Positions 45,613-55,793 of a DNA stretch of 64,000 bases are shown in pieces. Every line of letters starts with the position of its first letter. Positions within the stretch are counted from its first letter, which is position 1. The notes beneath the pieces are model-generated. The model had not been told where the DNA came from, searched no databases, and was given only the letters and a program-made list of their open reading frames with translations. Made by a program: the position numbers and the translations under genes. The stretch is from Trichocoleus sp. FACHB-46. Lineage in GTDB: Bacteria > Cyanobacteriota > Cyanobacteriia > FACHB-46. The stretch lies in contig NZ_JACJOD010000006.1 in the NCBI RefSeq assembly GCF_014695385.1, forward strand, positions 372,001-436,000, read 5' to 3'.

Positions 45613-48249
45613 CTACTTACTTGTCATCGTGTGCACGCCGTCCCAGTCTTCGGGGGGCGGATTCGTGAGGTAGTCTTGAATTCGCCGGAGATGGGCTTCC
45701 ACCGCTTGATCAGTTTCTCGCAATTTTTGAGCAGCGCTGAAGTGCTTGAGCGCGGCTTGAAATTCCATTTGAGTGTAGGCTGTGCGTCCAGCAATATACA
45801 GACCTAAAAAATCTTCGCTTTCGGCTGGCAGAGCCTCCCGGCGATCGCCAATTAGCTCAAAAATGCTGACAGGTCTGTTCTTGCCTTTGACTCGAATTTT
45901 GTCGAGTTCTCGCACCCAAATGCGATCGCGGCACAGTTCGTAAGTGAACTCGCTCAGCACAATATCGCAGCCATATTCCTTCGTTACACTTTCTAGGCGA
46001 GAGCTGAGATTGACGCCATCGCCGATCACGGTGTAGTCCATGCGCTTCTGGGAGCCGATGTTGCCAGAAACCACTTCTCCAGAACTAATCCCAATCCCGA
46101 TGTGAATTTGGGGCTGGGCTTCCACCATTCGCGCCTCGTTAAACTCCTTGAGCCGTCGCCGCATATCCAGCGCCGATTGCACTGCCATCCAGGCATGGTT
46201 TTCGTTGAGAGGGAGAGGCGCACCAAACACAGCCATGATCGCATCCCCGATGAACTTGTCCAGGGTGCCTTCATAGTTAAAAATCGCTTCCACCATCGTC
46301 TCAAAGTACTGATTCAGCAGCTCGACGACTTTGGTCGCTTCCAAGTTTTCCGTCAAAGTGGTGTAGCCACGAATATCCGAGAACAGAATCGTAACTTCTT
46401 TACGCTCACCTACCATGAGGCCATCTTCGCCCAAAGCCATGACTCGCTCTGCCACGCCTGGGGTCATGTAGCGATACATGGTTGTCTTCATCCGCTTCTC
46501 TTGGCTGATGTCTTCTAGCACTACCAAGCCACCGCGCACGCTACCTTCTGGGTTGGTGAGGGGATTCACCGTGAGGTTAATACTACGCTCAATTTCCCGG
46601 ATTTGCGCTTTGGTGAAGTAAGTCGGCTCGACTACATAGTTGCCATTGCTGGCTTCATTTGCTGGTTCCGTCGGCAGTTCGTTCCAAGCAACGTAGCGGC
46701 TGGGGTCGGTGCGATCGCTAATCGTTAAGGTGTATACGGTGTTGCCGTCATCTTCTACAGTTCCTTCGCTTACAGCACTCGTGGCAATATGCAGCCCCAC
46801 TGTTAAGCTTTGTTCTGGTACATAGTGTTTAGCCGCAGTTTTTAAGCTATCTTGCAAACGCATTTGCAAGTTCTCAATGGGAATAATGTCCCAGACGTAG
46901 CGGCCCACCAGCTTGTCTTGCCAGTGCAATTTATTCACCTTGCCACTGGCTTTGCGGACCGGGCAGCCTAGCAACTCAATGGCCGCATCATTAATAGTGA
47001 CGATTCTGCCTTGCATGTCGGTGGAGATCACCGCATCCGACAGACTTTGCAGCATGTCTTTCTGATACTGTTTCTCCAGCAGCACGTTCTCAAACAGTTG
47101 GGCATTTTCTAAGGCAATCCCCGCCTGAATATTAAAGGCCCGCATGAACTCTTCGTCAGAGTTAGTAAAGCTGCCTTGGTGCTTATTAATTAACTGGGTG
47201 ACTCCAATCAGCTCGCTGCTGGAGTTAAATACGGGCATACAGAGAATATTGCGAGTGTAATAACCCGTTCTCTTATCAGTGCTGGGATCAAAGCGTGGGT
47301 CTTCGTAAGCATTCGGGATGTTTAGGGTTTCACCCGTCGAAGCGACGTACCCAGCAATGCCTTTATTGGCAGGAATGCGGATTTCCAAAATTGTTTTTTC
47401 GTCGGCTGCCGCAACTTTGGTCCACAGCTCATTGGTTTCCCGGCTCAATAAGAACAAAGTGCTGCGATCGGCCTGCATCAAGTCACGCGCTTGATTCATC
47501 ACTGCCCGCAGGGTGGTTTCTAGATCTAAGCTGCGCCCCAACATTTTGGTCGCTTCTAGTAGCGCTGCCACCCCCCGCTGGTTGCGGGCGGCAATGTAGA
47601 ACGTATTACAACTTTCTAGGATGATGCCAATCGAAGAAGCAAATTCACGGAAGTGTTGCTCATCTGTGGCGTCAAATGGCATCCCTCCCATCTTGTTCAG
47701 CAACTGGACGACTGCAACCACCCGCTCATGCTTATTAAAAATAGGCATGCACAAGATATTTTTGGTATGGTAGCCCGTTTGCTTATCAACTTCTTTATTA
47801 AAGAGAGGATGACTGTAGGCGTCAGGAATATTTAGGCATTCTCCGGTCGTAGCGACGTGACCTGCAATGCCTTTATCAATGGGGATGCGAATTTCTGGTG
47901 ACTTGCCGTCATCGCTCTGAGCAATTTTGGCCCAAAGCTGCGCTTTTTCTTCATCTACCAAAAAAATAGTGGTGCGATCGGCCTGAAGAATTTGGCCAAT
48001 TTTTAAGGTAAATGCCTCTAGAATCTGCTCTAGCAGCGTCTCTAAGGTTTCATTATTAATTAAATCGATCGCCCGTAAAAAGTGCTCAAACTCACGGGTA
48101 ATCTGCTCCAGCAAATCAATGAATTGCGGAATAGGTAAATCCTTGACGCGATGAGTTAGGTTGCCTTTACGGTTATTGGCTTGAGTCAGGGTAGCCAGCA
48201 TGCCACCCGCTTGAGGCACAGCGCCAGAATTATGGAGTGTCATAGTCAT
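45613..48249 (-). CDS. cyaB1: GAF-GAF-PAS adenylate cyclase, CyaB1-like
   Basis: 878 residues. Order: N-terminal helix, GAF-A (about 70-215) and GAF-B (about 235-390), both with the NKxnFx3DE motif of cyclic-nucleotide-binding GAF domains, a PAS domain (about 400-540), a class III cyclase domain (about 620-800) and a short TPR-like end. In the cyclase, metal Asp residues are in FSDIRGYT and KFIGDAIMAVFG, the adenine-selecting Lys precedes FIGD, and the second selector position is Thr (DYTVIGDGVN), the Lys-Thr pair also known from Anabaena CyaB1. The transition-state region NLSSRLES is intact. It makes cAMP under control of cyclic nucleotide binding to the GAF tandem. Confidence 0.93.
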   Translation of the reverse strand: MTMTLHNSGAVPQAGGMLATLTQANNRKGNLTHRVKDLPIPQFIDLLEQITREFEHFLRAIDLINNETLETLLEQILEAFTLKIGQILQADRTTIFLVDEEKAQLWAKIAQSDDGKSPEIRIPIDKGIAGHVATTGECLNIPDAYSHPLFNKEVDKQTGYHTKNILCMPIFNKHERVVAVVQLLNKMGGMPFDATDEQHFREFASSIGIILESCNTFYIAARNQRGVAALLEATKMLGRSLDLETTLRAVMNQARDLMQADRSTLFLLSRETNELWTKVAAADEKTILEIRIPANKGIAGYVASTGETLNIPNAYEDPRFDPSTDKRTGYYTRNILCMPVFNSSSELIGVTQLINKHQGSFTNSDEEFMRAFNIQAGIALENAQLFENVLLEKQYQKDMLQSLSDAVISTDMQGRIVTINDAAIELLGCPVRKASGKVNKLHWQDKLVGRYVWDIIPIENLQMRLQDSLKTAAKHYVPEQSLTVGLHIATSAVSEGTVEDDGNTVYTLTISDRTDPSRYVAWNELPTEPANEASNGNYVVEPTYFTKAQIREIERSINLTVNPLTNPEGSVRGGLVVLEDISQEKRMKTTMYRYMTPGVAERVMALGEDGLMVGERKEVTILFSDIRGYTTLTENLEATKVVELLNQYFETMVEAIFNYEGTLDKFIGDAIMAVFGAPLPLNENHAWMAVQSALDMRRRLKEFNEARMVEAQPQIHIGIGISSGEVVSGNIGSQKRMDYTVIGDGVNLSSRLESVTKEYGCDIVLSEFTYELCRDRIWVRELDKIRVKGKNRPVSIFELIGDRREALPAESEDFLGLYIAGRTAYTQMEFQAALKHFSAAQKLRETDQAVEAHLRRIQDYLTNPPPEDWDGVHTMTSK

Positions 48250-48728
48250 GACCGATAAATGGGGCGAGGCAGCCCATGCTTGGTAGATGGATTCTGAGCG
48301 AGGCGATCGCAGGAGAATTAGATGTTTTTATAGACACTACACTAAAGCTCATTTCCTGTTGATTAGCGTAGCTTGTCTAGTCAAGCTGATACCACCCAGA
48401 GCCAGTCAGAAAACTTGATTCAGGTCTGGGGATACCCAACTCGTTCAAGTTCAGATCGGTTCTTATCTATAGTGTCGTGAGGTATTCTCGATTAATCAAG
48501 AGATCGCTGCAACTAAAACAGGTTATTGGTTCAGTCAAGGTTAGTATCCCCTCACAAGACTGAGCAATAACAGAACCACTACGAATGTAACTGGTTGTCT
48601 ACAGTCCAACAAGCAACAACTTATACAGAACTGTAGTTCTGCTGAGCATACCCTCTCCTCCATCCCCTCTCATATGGGAGAGGGGTGCCGTAGGCGGGAT
48701 GAGGTTTGAATTGTCTGAATCGGTACTT
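48250..48728. other. Intergenic region with a hairpin repeat
   Basis: About 480 bases between the cyclase start and the sqdX stop, both minus strand. It holds the dispersed-type hairpin at 48655-48703 and otherwise no gene. The promoter of the cyclase gene should lie in the part next to 48250. Confidence 0.4.
48655..48703. repeat. Dispersed hairpin repeat
   Basis: CCCCTCTC (48664-48671) pairs with GAGAGGGG (48678-48685), loop ATATGG, and outer arms CCTCCATCCC and GGGATGAGG extend the stem. The sequence GAGAGGGGTGCCGTAGGCGG resembles a repeat commonly found between genes in many cyanobacterial genomes. It lies just downstream of sqdX and might double as a terminator. Confidence 0.6.
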
Positions 48729-49862
48729 TTAAGCTGCTGAAGGTAAGACTTGAGAGTTAACCACAGCACGGTAATAACTCTGAAGCTGACGAGTGGCAGC
48801 GGCCCAACCCCAACGTTCTGCTTCTAGGCGGGCATTTTGGCGCAGAGTTTCGCGCTTCTCAATTTGATTGAGCAAAGCTTGAGTGGCCGCGATCGCCCCT
48901 TGCTCATCGGTGGGGTCAAACAGGTAGCCATTGACGCCATCCGTAACAATGTCAGGAATTCCCCCAGAGCGAGCTGCAACCACTGGGCAACCTGCCGCCA
49001 TCGCTTCTAGGAGTACCAGCCCTAAAGTTTCGGTCCGGGAAGGAAAGACAAAGGCATCAGCAGAAGCAAAGGCACTCGATAGCTCTTTGCCTCCGAGATA
49101 CCCAACGAAGTGGGTGGGGGTGCCCGCAAAATGCTTTTCGAGTTCCTGCCGAAACGGGCCATCTCCCACTAAAGCCAAGCGAGCGTTGGGAATTGCTTCC
49201 AAAACAGGCTTGATCCGATCGATTTCTTTTTCGGCGGAGAGGCGACCCACATAAAGCAATAACGGTGCTTCTGGGTGGCCTTGACTGAGGCGCGATCGCA
49301 TCTCCTGACTGGCTAAGCTCGGTTGAAATGTTTCTGTATCTACGCCTCGTTGCCAAAGGTCTACGCGCTCAATGCCGTGAGCGGTGAGTTCTTCTACCAT
49401 CGCGGTAGAGGTGCATAAGTTGAGCTGCGCTTGGTTGTGGCCCGCTTTCAGCAGTTCCCAGAGCAGACCTTCTAACATGCCCAAGCCATAGTGCTCCAAG
49501 TACTTAGGGAGGTGAGTGTGGTAGGAAGCAACTAAAGGAATTTTTAGGGTTTTGCTGTAGTACAAACCTGCCAATCCCAACACGGCAGGATTGACGATAT
49601 GAACTAGGTCTGGGCGAAATCGCTCCAAGGCTTCCCCAATTGAAGGGCGAGGAAAAGCCAGCTTTAGCTCTGGGTACAAGGGCAGAGGAATTCCCGGTAC
49701 CCCATAAATTTTGGCACCTTTGTACTCAGTTAATCCTCCGTCTGGGGAAAAAACAAGCACTTGATCGCCAGTACGCTGTAAGTGCTCAACGGTATGGCGT
49801 AGGCGCGTGACAATTCCATCAACCTTGGGCAAAAAGGTTTCAGTGAATAGAGCAATTCGCAT
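48729..49862 (-). CDS. sqdX: Sulfoquinovosyltransferase SqdX
   Basis: 377-residue GT4 (GT-B fold) glycosyltransferase that moves sulfoquinovose from UDP-sulfoquinovose to diacylglycerol, the last step of sulfolipid (SQDG) synthesis at the membrane. The N-terminus MRIALFTETFLPKVDGIVTR is the typical start. The C-terminal domain has LLYVGRLSAEKEID, the ALVGDGPFR block and the nucleotide-binding E(x7)E in PSRTETLGLVLLEAMAAGCPVV. It lies 84 bases downstream of sqdB on the same strand, but a strong terminator sits between the two. Gene identity is supported by the partner sqdB. Confidence 0.94.
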   Translation of the reverse strand: MRIALFTETFLPKVDGIVTRLRHTVEHLQRTGDQVLVFSPDGGLTEYKGAKIYGVPGIPLPLYPELKLAFPRPSIGEALERFRPDLVHIVNPAVLGLAGLYYSKTLKIPLVASYHTHLPKYLEHYGLGMLEGLLWELLKAGHNQAQLNLCTSTAMVEELTAHGIERVDLWQRGVDTETFQPSLASQEMRSRLSQGHPEAPLLLYVGRLSAEKEIDRIKPVLEAIPNARLALVGDGPFRQELEKHFAGTPTHFVGYLGGKELSSAFASADAFVFPSRTETLGLVLLEAMAAGCPVVAARSGGIPDIVTDGVNGYLFDPTDEQGAIAATQALLNQIEKRETLRQNARLEAERWGWAAATRQLQSYYRAVVNSQVLPSAA

Positions 49863-49905
49863 AAAGTCTAGAAATACTTAATTGCTGACAACTTTTTTAG
49901 GGTTG

Positions 49906-49937
49906 AAAAAAAGCAGAGCCCCTAGAAGAAGCTCTGC
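49906..49937 (-). terminator. Intrinsic terminator between sqdB and sqdX
   Basis: On the minus strand GCAGAGC (49937-49931) pairs with GCTCTGC (49919-49913) with an 11-base loop, followed directly by seven T (49912-49906). It begins about 10 bases after the sqdB stop codon and should end or attenuate transcription before sqdX. Confidence 0.9.
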
Positions 49938-49946
49938 CTGAGATGG

Positions 49947-51173
<1,227 letters not shown>

Positions 51174-51281
51174 CTAAGTTCTGAGTTCACTATCAGCCCA
51201 AGACTGGAATGAACTTTGAGAACCTTTTACACACCGTACCAGGAATGGGGCTCATTGAGACCTCCCCCCGGAACAGAAATT

Positions 51282-51872
51282 TTAAACTCTCACTTCGTCG
51301 CCAAAGTTGGCCCAACGGACGAAATAGAAGGGGCCCGCAACTGCACCCCAGACATGCTCGTCTGTTTCAGGATCTCGACCGCGATCGTGGCTAATAAATT
51401 TTTCGCCGTCTATCTCAAACGTGCTGTCGAGATAGGTGGTTTGACCTTTGCGAACCACGATGCATCCTTTCCCAGGTTCTACGTAGCCCTTAAAGCTGTC
51501 GCCCGTCCACTCGGCAATCATGTTGCATCCGGGCAATTTTTCTAGATCTTCAACCTTGAGGCTTTTAAGGCGCTCTAGGTCTCGTGAGGCTCCATAAAAC
51601 CGCGCTTCTTCCCGGACGGTGTAGTTCTCAATTTCAATGCGATCGCCCTGCACCACCAAATTGAGCACTCGCACCCGATAGGGATCATTCAGCTGATAAT
51701 CATAGGCTTGCTCAACGAGCAGGCTGATGCCAGACAGAATTTTTTGGGGAATGGGACGCATACAAACCCGGATGTGGGCAAAGAAAGGCGGGTTCTCAAA
51801 GGCTTGTTCTTGGTTGCTAAAGTCTGCCGCCATCCAGCGGGCTAAGGTGCCAACATCGGTCGAGTGAGTCAT
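51282..51872 (-). CDS. cpcT: CpcT/CpeT-type phycobiliprotein chromophore lyase
   Basis: 196 residues. The sequence LARWMAADFSNQEQAFENPPFFAHIRVCMRP and PGKGCIVVRKGQTTYLDSTFEI match the CpcT/CpeT family, which attaches phycocyanobilin to Cys-153 of the phycocyanin beta subunit (or the matching phycoerythrin site). GAVAGPFYFVRWANFG is close to the C-terminus. It is a beta-barrel, calycin-like cytosolic enzyme. Located away from phycobilisome structural genes, as is usual for cpcT. CpeT-like specificity cannot be excluded. Confidence 0.93.
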   Translation of the reverse strand: MTHSTDVGTLARWMAADFSNQEQAFENPPFFAHIRVCMRPIPQKILSGISLLVEQAYDYQLNDPYRVRVLNLVVQGDRIEIENYTVREEARFYGASRDLERLKSLKVEDLEKLPGCNMIAEWTGDSFKGYVEPGKGCIVVRKGQTTYLDSTFEIDGEKFISHDRGRDPETDEHVWGAVAGPFYFVRWANFGDEVRV

Positions 51873-51913
51873 GGAAAAATTAAAATCGCATATCTAAAAG
51901 TGATCCCCACTAT

Positions 51914-51941
51914 TGTCTAGGATCTAGTGTCTAGGATCTAG
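51914..51941 (+). repeat. Perfect heptamer-based tandem repeat
   Basis: TGTCTAG GATCTAG occurs twice in a row (51914-51927, 51928-51941), a 14-base tandem duplication built from two related heptamers, 42 bases upstream of the cpcT start codon on the opposite strand. Confidence 0.85.
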
Positions 51942-52032
51942 CTAGTTTTTAAGGGCCAGCTTTTGAGTGCCAATGTTTAAGGCAGAGTGAGGGCGATCGC
52001 TTGATTGATTTTGCTACTGTCGAGGATTCTGG

Positions 52033-53607
52033 TTAAATTCGTTGGGCTCCAGGTTGCCCATCTTGTACGACAAAACTCGCCAAAGTACTGACGGTCGCCT
52101 CGGGAGCCAGAATGGTAGACACAACTCGGAAATCAGTCTGCCATTGCTGGGGTGTGACCTCGCAGCGGACGTAGCCCCGGAAAGCACCATCAAAAAACTT
52201 GGTGTGAAGGTTAGCAGGCAGCGCTGCAGTGACAGGAGCAATAAAGGCTTGGGGGAAATCAGACGTAATGGAGGTGCCCACAAATTCAGTGCCGAGGGTG
52301 GCCGAATTGGGGTTGTTGAAGTCAGCCTTTAAATCGTGGACCCAGCTAGAGTGAATGTCACCTGTCAGCACAACCGGATTGCTAGGTTGGCGATTTTGAA
52401 GAAACTGGAACAGGCGTTGCCGAGCCGCCACATACCCATCCCACTGATCCATATTGAACAGTTCTGAGGTGGGTCGGGGATCAAAGTCGAACTGAGCCAG
52501 CATCACCTGCTGAGCCAAGACATTCCAGCGCGATCGCGAACGGGTTAAATTCCGGTAGAGCCACTGCTCCTGCTTGAGGCCTGTGAGGGTTGCTTGAGTT
52601 GCAAACGCTTCTGGGCAGCGAGGTTTGAGTTCATCTCCACAAGGCTGATCGGTGCGATATTGCCGAGTGTCTAGCACATTAAATTCCAGCAAGTCCCCAA
52701 AGGCGAAGCGACGATAAAACTGCAAATCTGGCCCTTTCGGAAATGCGGTAGGGCGTAAGGGCATGTGCTCGTAGTACGCGCGGTAGGCATTGGCCCGACG
52801 GCTGAGAAACGCTTGTTGGCTTTGGTCATCTTCAGGAATGGCATCGGCGTAGTTGTTGTCAACTTCATGGTCATCCCAGGTGACGATCCAAGGAAAGTTG
52901 GCGTGAGCCGCCTGAAGGTTAGGGTCAGTTTTGTAGAGAGCGTGGCGGTTGCGGTAATCTTCTAGACTGACAATTTCAGGGCCATTATGTTGTCTGGGTT
53001 TGCCTGCTTCGGGGCCGTATTCGTAGATGTAGTCGCCTAAATGGAGAACCAGATCTAGGTCTTCTTCAGCCAAATGTTTATAAGCAGTGTAATAGCCGTT
53101 TTGCCAATCTTGGCAAGAGGCAAAGGCAAAGCGCAAACGAGCGAGGCGATCGCCTAAAGCAGGGGCAGTCCGAGTGCGACCAATGGGACTAATTTCTTTA
53201 CCGACCTGAAATTGATACCAATACCAGCGATCGGGTTGCAAACCTTCCACAACCACACGTACTGAGTGGGCGAGCTCCGGGGTAGCCATTGCTGTGCCCC
53301 GCTGGACTACTTGCCGCATGGGGGCATCTGTCGCCACTTGCCATTGGATTGGCACTGGGTTGGGAATCATCCCGCCACCGTTGAGGGGATCAGGTGCGAG
53401 TCTGGTCCACAGCACCACGCTGGTAGGCAACGGATCACCGGAGGCGACACCCAGACTGAAGGGATAGTCCGTAAAGCGAGGAGTTGCAATGACTCGGCTG
53501 GGTTTCTGGCTCGCGATCGCCAACCCTGCTAACGCTCCTGCCCCAATGATTAGACTACGCCGCTTCATACGAGCGGATAGCAAACGGTCAAATTGCAAGG
53601 AATCCAT
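52033..53607 (-). CDS. phoD: Alkaline phosphatase D (PhoD family)
   Basis: 524 residues from ATG 53607, which has GAGGAGAG just upstream; an in-frame start at 53664 adds 19 residues with no function. A Tat-type signal (KRRSLIIGAGALAGLAIAS, about residues 15-33) targets it to the periplasm folded. The PhoD N-terminal domain gives FSLGVASGDPLPTSVVLWTRL. Metal-binding motifs of the phosphatase domain are LHLGDYIYEYGPE, TWDDHEVDNNYAD and VVLTGDIHSSWVHDL. It releases phosphate from mono- and diesters using Ca/Fe. It is expected to be controlled by phosphate starvation, but no clear Pho box was recognised upstream. Confidence 0.95.
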   Translation of the reverse strand: MDSLQFDRLLSARMKRRSLIIGAGALAGLAIASQKPSRVIATPRFTDYPFSLGVASGDPLPTSVVLWTRLAPDPLNGGGMIPNPVPIQWQVATDAPMRQVVQRGTAMATPELAHSVRVVVEGLQPDRWYWYQFQVGKEISPIGRTRTAPALGDRLARLRFAFASCQDWQNGYYTAYKHLAEEDLDLVLHLGDYIYEYGPEAGKPRQHNGPEIVSLEDYRNRHALYKTDPNLQAAHANFPWIVTWDDHEVDNNYADAIPEDDQSQQAFLSRRANAYRAYYEHMPLRPTAFPKGPDLQFYRRFAFGDLLEFNVLDTRQYRTDQPCGDELKPRCPEAFATQATLTGLKQEQWLYRNLTRSRSRWNVLAQQVMLAQFDFDPRPTSELFNMDQWDGYVAARQRLFQFLQNRQPSNPVVLTGDIHSSWVHDLKADFNNPNSATLGTEFVGTSITSDFPQAFIAPVTAALPANLHTKFFDGAFRGYVRCEVTPQQWQTDFRVVSTILAPEATVSTLASFVVQDGQPGAQRI

Positions 53608-53790
53608 TTCTCTCCTCACCCTAGTTAAAAGCAGGACTTGTTCAGCATTGGCCCGAATCATCACGACCCATAGAGCTGAAAGTGACTGCCCAGCTAGAAA
53701 TAACCTACCAGTGAGGGATTAACGAGGCTTCAAGATGTCATTAAAGTCAAATTAATCAGTAACGCAGCCGAAGCAAAGGTTTGAGCCAGC

Positions 53791-55017
53791 TTAGGTAGAA
53801 TTTTTGAGCCGAAACAAGAGCACTTGAGTTGGTTGTTCGGCTTGTAAGTGGTTATTGCTGACCAGCAGTAGGCTTTGGGAGCCATCTGGCAACTGTGGCC
53901 CCAAAGTCATCCCGGCTAAGTCACCCAGCGGAATCCCAAGCTTGTTCAAGTCTAATAGCGATCGCTTGCGGATTGGCTGGATGCCTTCTGCGCCTTGCAG
54001 GCTAGCCAAACTAGAAGTGTCTGTAGCGCTGCCCATTGCCAATTGGAAAATTTCGGCAGAAGGGGTGGAGTCATCTAGGGTTTCTTCCAAGCTCAAGAAA
54101 TGCCCGCCTTGGTCGAGCACCATCAGTTCTGTGAGTTGAGGCGCGATCGCACCAACGGGAGGAGCCTTGATGGGATACACATGCTCGGCAATCAGCACCG
54201 GAGGGCCTTCTCCGATCAGATAGTGAAGTAAGCGATTATTGGCGGTTTGGTTCTCTGTTTCCCGATCTTGCACCAAGGCTGATTGAGTGGCAGTGAAGAT
54301 GCGAAATGGTTCTAAGTTAGCAGGGCTGACACTAGGAGCGCTGATGGTGAGGGCCGAAAATGCTCCGTGTTCTTGAACCCCTACGGGTGCTTCTGGCGTG
54401 CCAGTGCTAGGCAAATACCGATTGGGGATGGGCAAGCGATGCCGTAACTTGCCTGTCGCTAGATCAAACTCGCCGACTAAAGGAGTGCTCCCTGCGGCAT
54501 CTAAGCTGTCACTCGAAATAAAGACAGACTGTTGTGGAGACAGGGCAATGCCAGCGGGAGCGATCGCATTAGGAGCATAGGGTTGACCGTTCTCTTGCGT
54601 CAGTAGTGTCACCTGCTCCACTTCTAGCTGCTGAATTTTGGGAGCCTGCGCGTCGCTGGTATCCAGGCTGAGCTTGAAGGTGTAAAACCTGGCTGGCGCT
54701 TGCTGACTCGAATCACTAGAAACGGCATAAAAGCGATCGTGCTGTCGATCATAAGTAAGAGCTGACAAAGCTCCGACTGGGGTGTTGTCGTAAGTGGACT
54801 GGGATAGTTGATACTCGTCCAAAAACTCTAGGGAGCGGTCTAAAAACAGTCTGGACTCGGCGGAAATCCTCGGTACACCGCAAGCAGTGAGTAAAAGGGG
54901 GATGATCAAAATCAGGGCGCTCAAGGCTCGACGGTAAGCCCTAAACGATGGGGCGATCGCTCGTAGAACTGCTGAGGAAAAAGATTGATCCTGTTTCACT
55001 GCCCATCCTCGACGCAT
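53791..55017 (-). CDS. Esterase-like activity of phytase family lipoprotein
   Basis: About 408 residues from ATG 55017. A hydrophobic segment ending in the lipobox LLLTACGVP predicts a lipid-anchored exported protein, although about 30 residues precede the hydrophobic core, so the true start may be a later codon. The mature part fits the phytase-like esterase beta-propeller family: VGALSALTYDRQHDRFYAVSSDS, PAGIALSPQQSVFISSD, QEHGAFSALTIS and GDLAGMTLGPQLPDGSQSLLLVSNN. It may hydrolyse phosphate or carboxyl esters outside the cell; neighbouring phoD suggests phosphate scavenging, which is inference. Confidence 0.88.
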   Translation of the reverse strand: MRRGWAVKQDQSFSSAVLRAIAPSFRAYRRALSALILIIPLLLTACGVPRISAESRLFLDRSLEFLDEYQLSQSTYDNTPVGALSALTYDRQHDRFYAVSSDSSQQAPARFYTFKLSLDTSDAQAPKIQQLEVEQVTLLTQENGQPYAPNAIAPAGIALSPQQSVFISSDSLDAAGSTPLVGEFDLATGKLRHRLPIPNRYLPSTGTPEAPVGVQEHGAFSALTISAPSVSPANLEPFRIFTATQSALVQDRETENQTANNRLLHYLIGEGPPVLIAEHVYPIKAPPVGAIAPQLTELMVLDQGGHFLSLEETLDDSTPSAEIFQLAMGSATDTSSLASLQGAEGIQPIRKRSLLDLNKLGIPLGDLAGMTLGPQLPDGSQSLLLVSNNHLQAEQPTQVLLFRLKNST

Positions 55018-55057
55018 ACACAAAGCATTATCTATATTTGCTAAATTCACTAGCAAT

Positions 55058-55080
55058 TAAAAACCCCCTGGAGAGGGGGT
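55058..55080 (-). terminator. Terminator of the ctaCDE operon
   Basis: On the minus strand ACCCCCT (55080-55074) / AGGGGGT (55069-55063) with a 4-base loop, followed by TTTTTAATT. It lies 32 bases after the ctaE stop codon and just before the start of the phytase-like lipoprotein gene. Confidence 0.93.
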
Positions 55081-55111
55081 AAGACTGATTAAGTTTAAGT
55101 TGCAGCAGTTT

Positions 55112-55744
55112 CTAGAGTAGATAGAGCAGCAGAAAGAGTAGCACCCAGATTACGTCTACAAAGTGCCAATAGAGTTCAGCCGCTTCTACGCCAAAGTGGT
55201 TTTCCTTCGAGTAATGGTTGGGCTTGAGCGATCGCCACAGCACACCCAGCATCAGCACTAAACCGAAGCAAACGTGTAAACCGTGGAAGCCAGTCAAGAC
55301 ATAGAAAGTGCTACCAAACAAGTTTGAGGTGAGGCCAAATTCTAGATGCTTGTACTCATAGATCTGACCGCACAAGAAGACGGCTCCCATCAGAGCGGTG
55401 ACGGCAAACCAAGTCCGCAACCCTTTCACATCGTCCTTTTTGACTGCTGTATCGGCTTGGTGAATCACAAAGCTGCTAGCAATCAGAATGACTGTGTTGA
55501 TGCTGGGCAAAAGTAATTCCAGCTTGGGTGTCCCTGCGGGGGGCCAACTCGGAGCCACAGCCCGGAAGGTTAAATAAGCCGTAAATAAGCCCAGGAAGAT
55601 CATGCCCTCAGCAATCAGGAAGACAATCACGCCTAGTAAGCGATAGTCGTGATGCTCAACACCGTGTGCCGAAACTTCTGACACTTCGGCTTGGTGATGG
55701 TAATTTAGCTCAGCTTTTGACGGATCAATCGTGGAACCTTGCAT
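55112..55744 (-). CDS. ctaE: Cytochrome c oxidase subunit III
   Basis: 210 residues with five hydrophobic helices. Family signatures are GMIFLGLFTAYLTFRAVAPSWPP, FYVLTGFHGLHVCFGLVLML and the C-terminal AAELYWHFVDVIWVLLFLLLY. Subunit III of the aa3-type terminal oxidase in cytoplasmic and thylakoid membranes; it does not carry metal but stabilises proton uptake. Third gene of ctaCDE with a 49-base gap from ctaD, and followed by a terminator. Confidence 0.96.
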   Translation of the reverse strand: MQGSTIDPSKAELNYHHQAEVSEVSAHGVEHHDYRLLGVIVFLIAEGMIFLGLFTAYLTFRAVAPSWPPAGTPKLELLLPSINTVILIASSFVIHQADTAVKKDDVKGLRTWFAVTALMGAVFLCGQIYEYKHLEFGLTSNLFGSTFYVLTGFHGLHVCFGLVLMLGVLWRSLKPNHYSKENHFGVEAAELYWHFVDVIWVLLFLLLYLL

Positions 55745-55793
55745 GAATCTCCAATGCCTTTAGCGCAACGACAAGTGCATTTATCTGGGTTGA

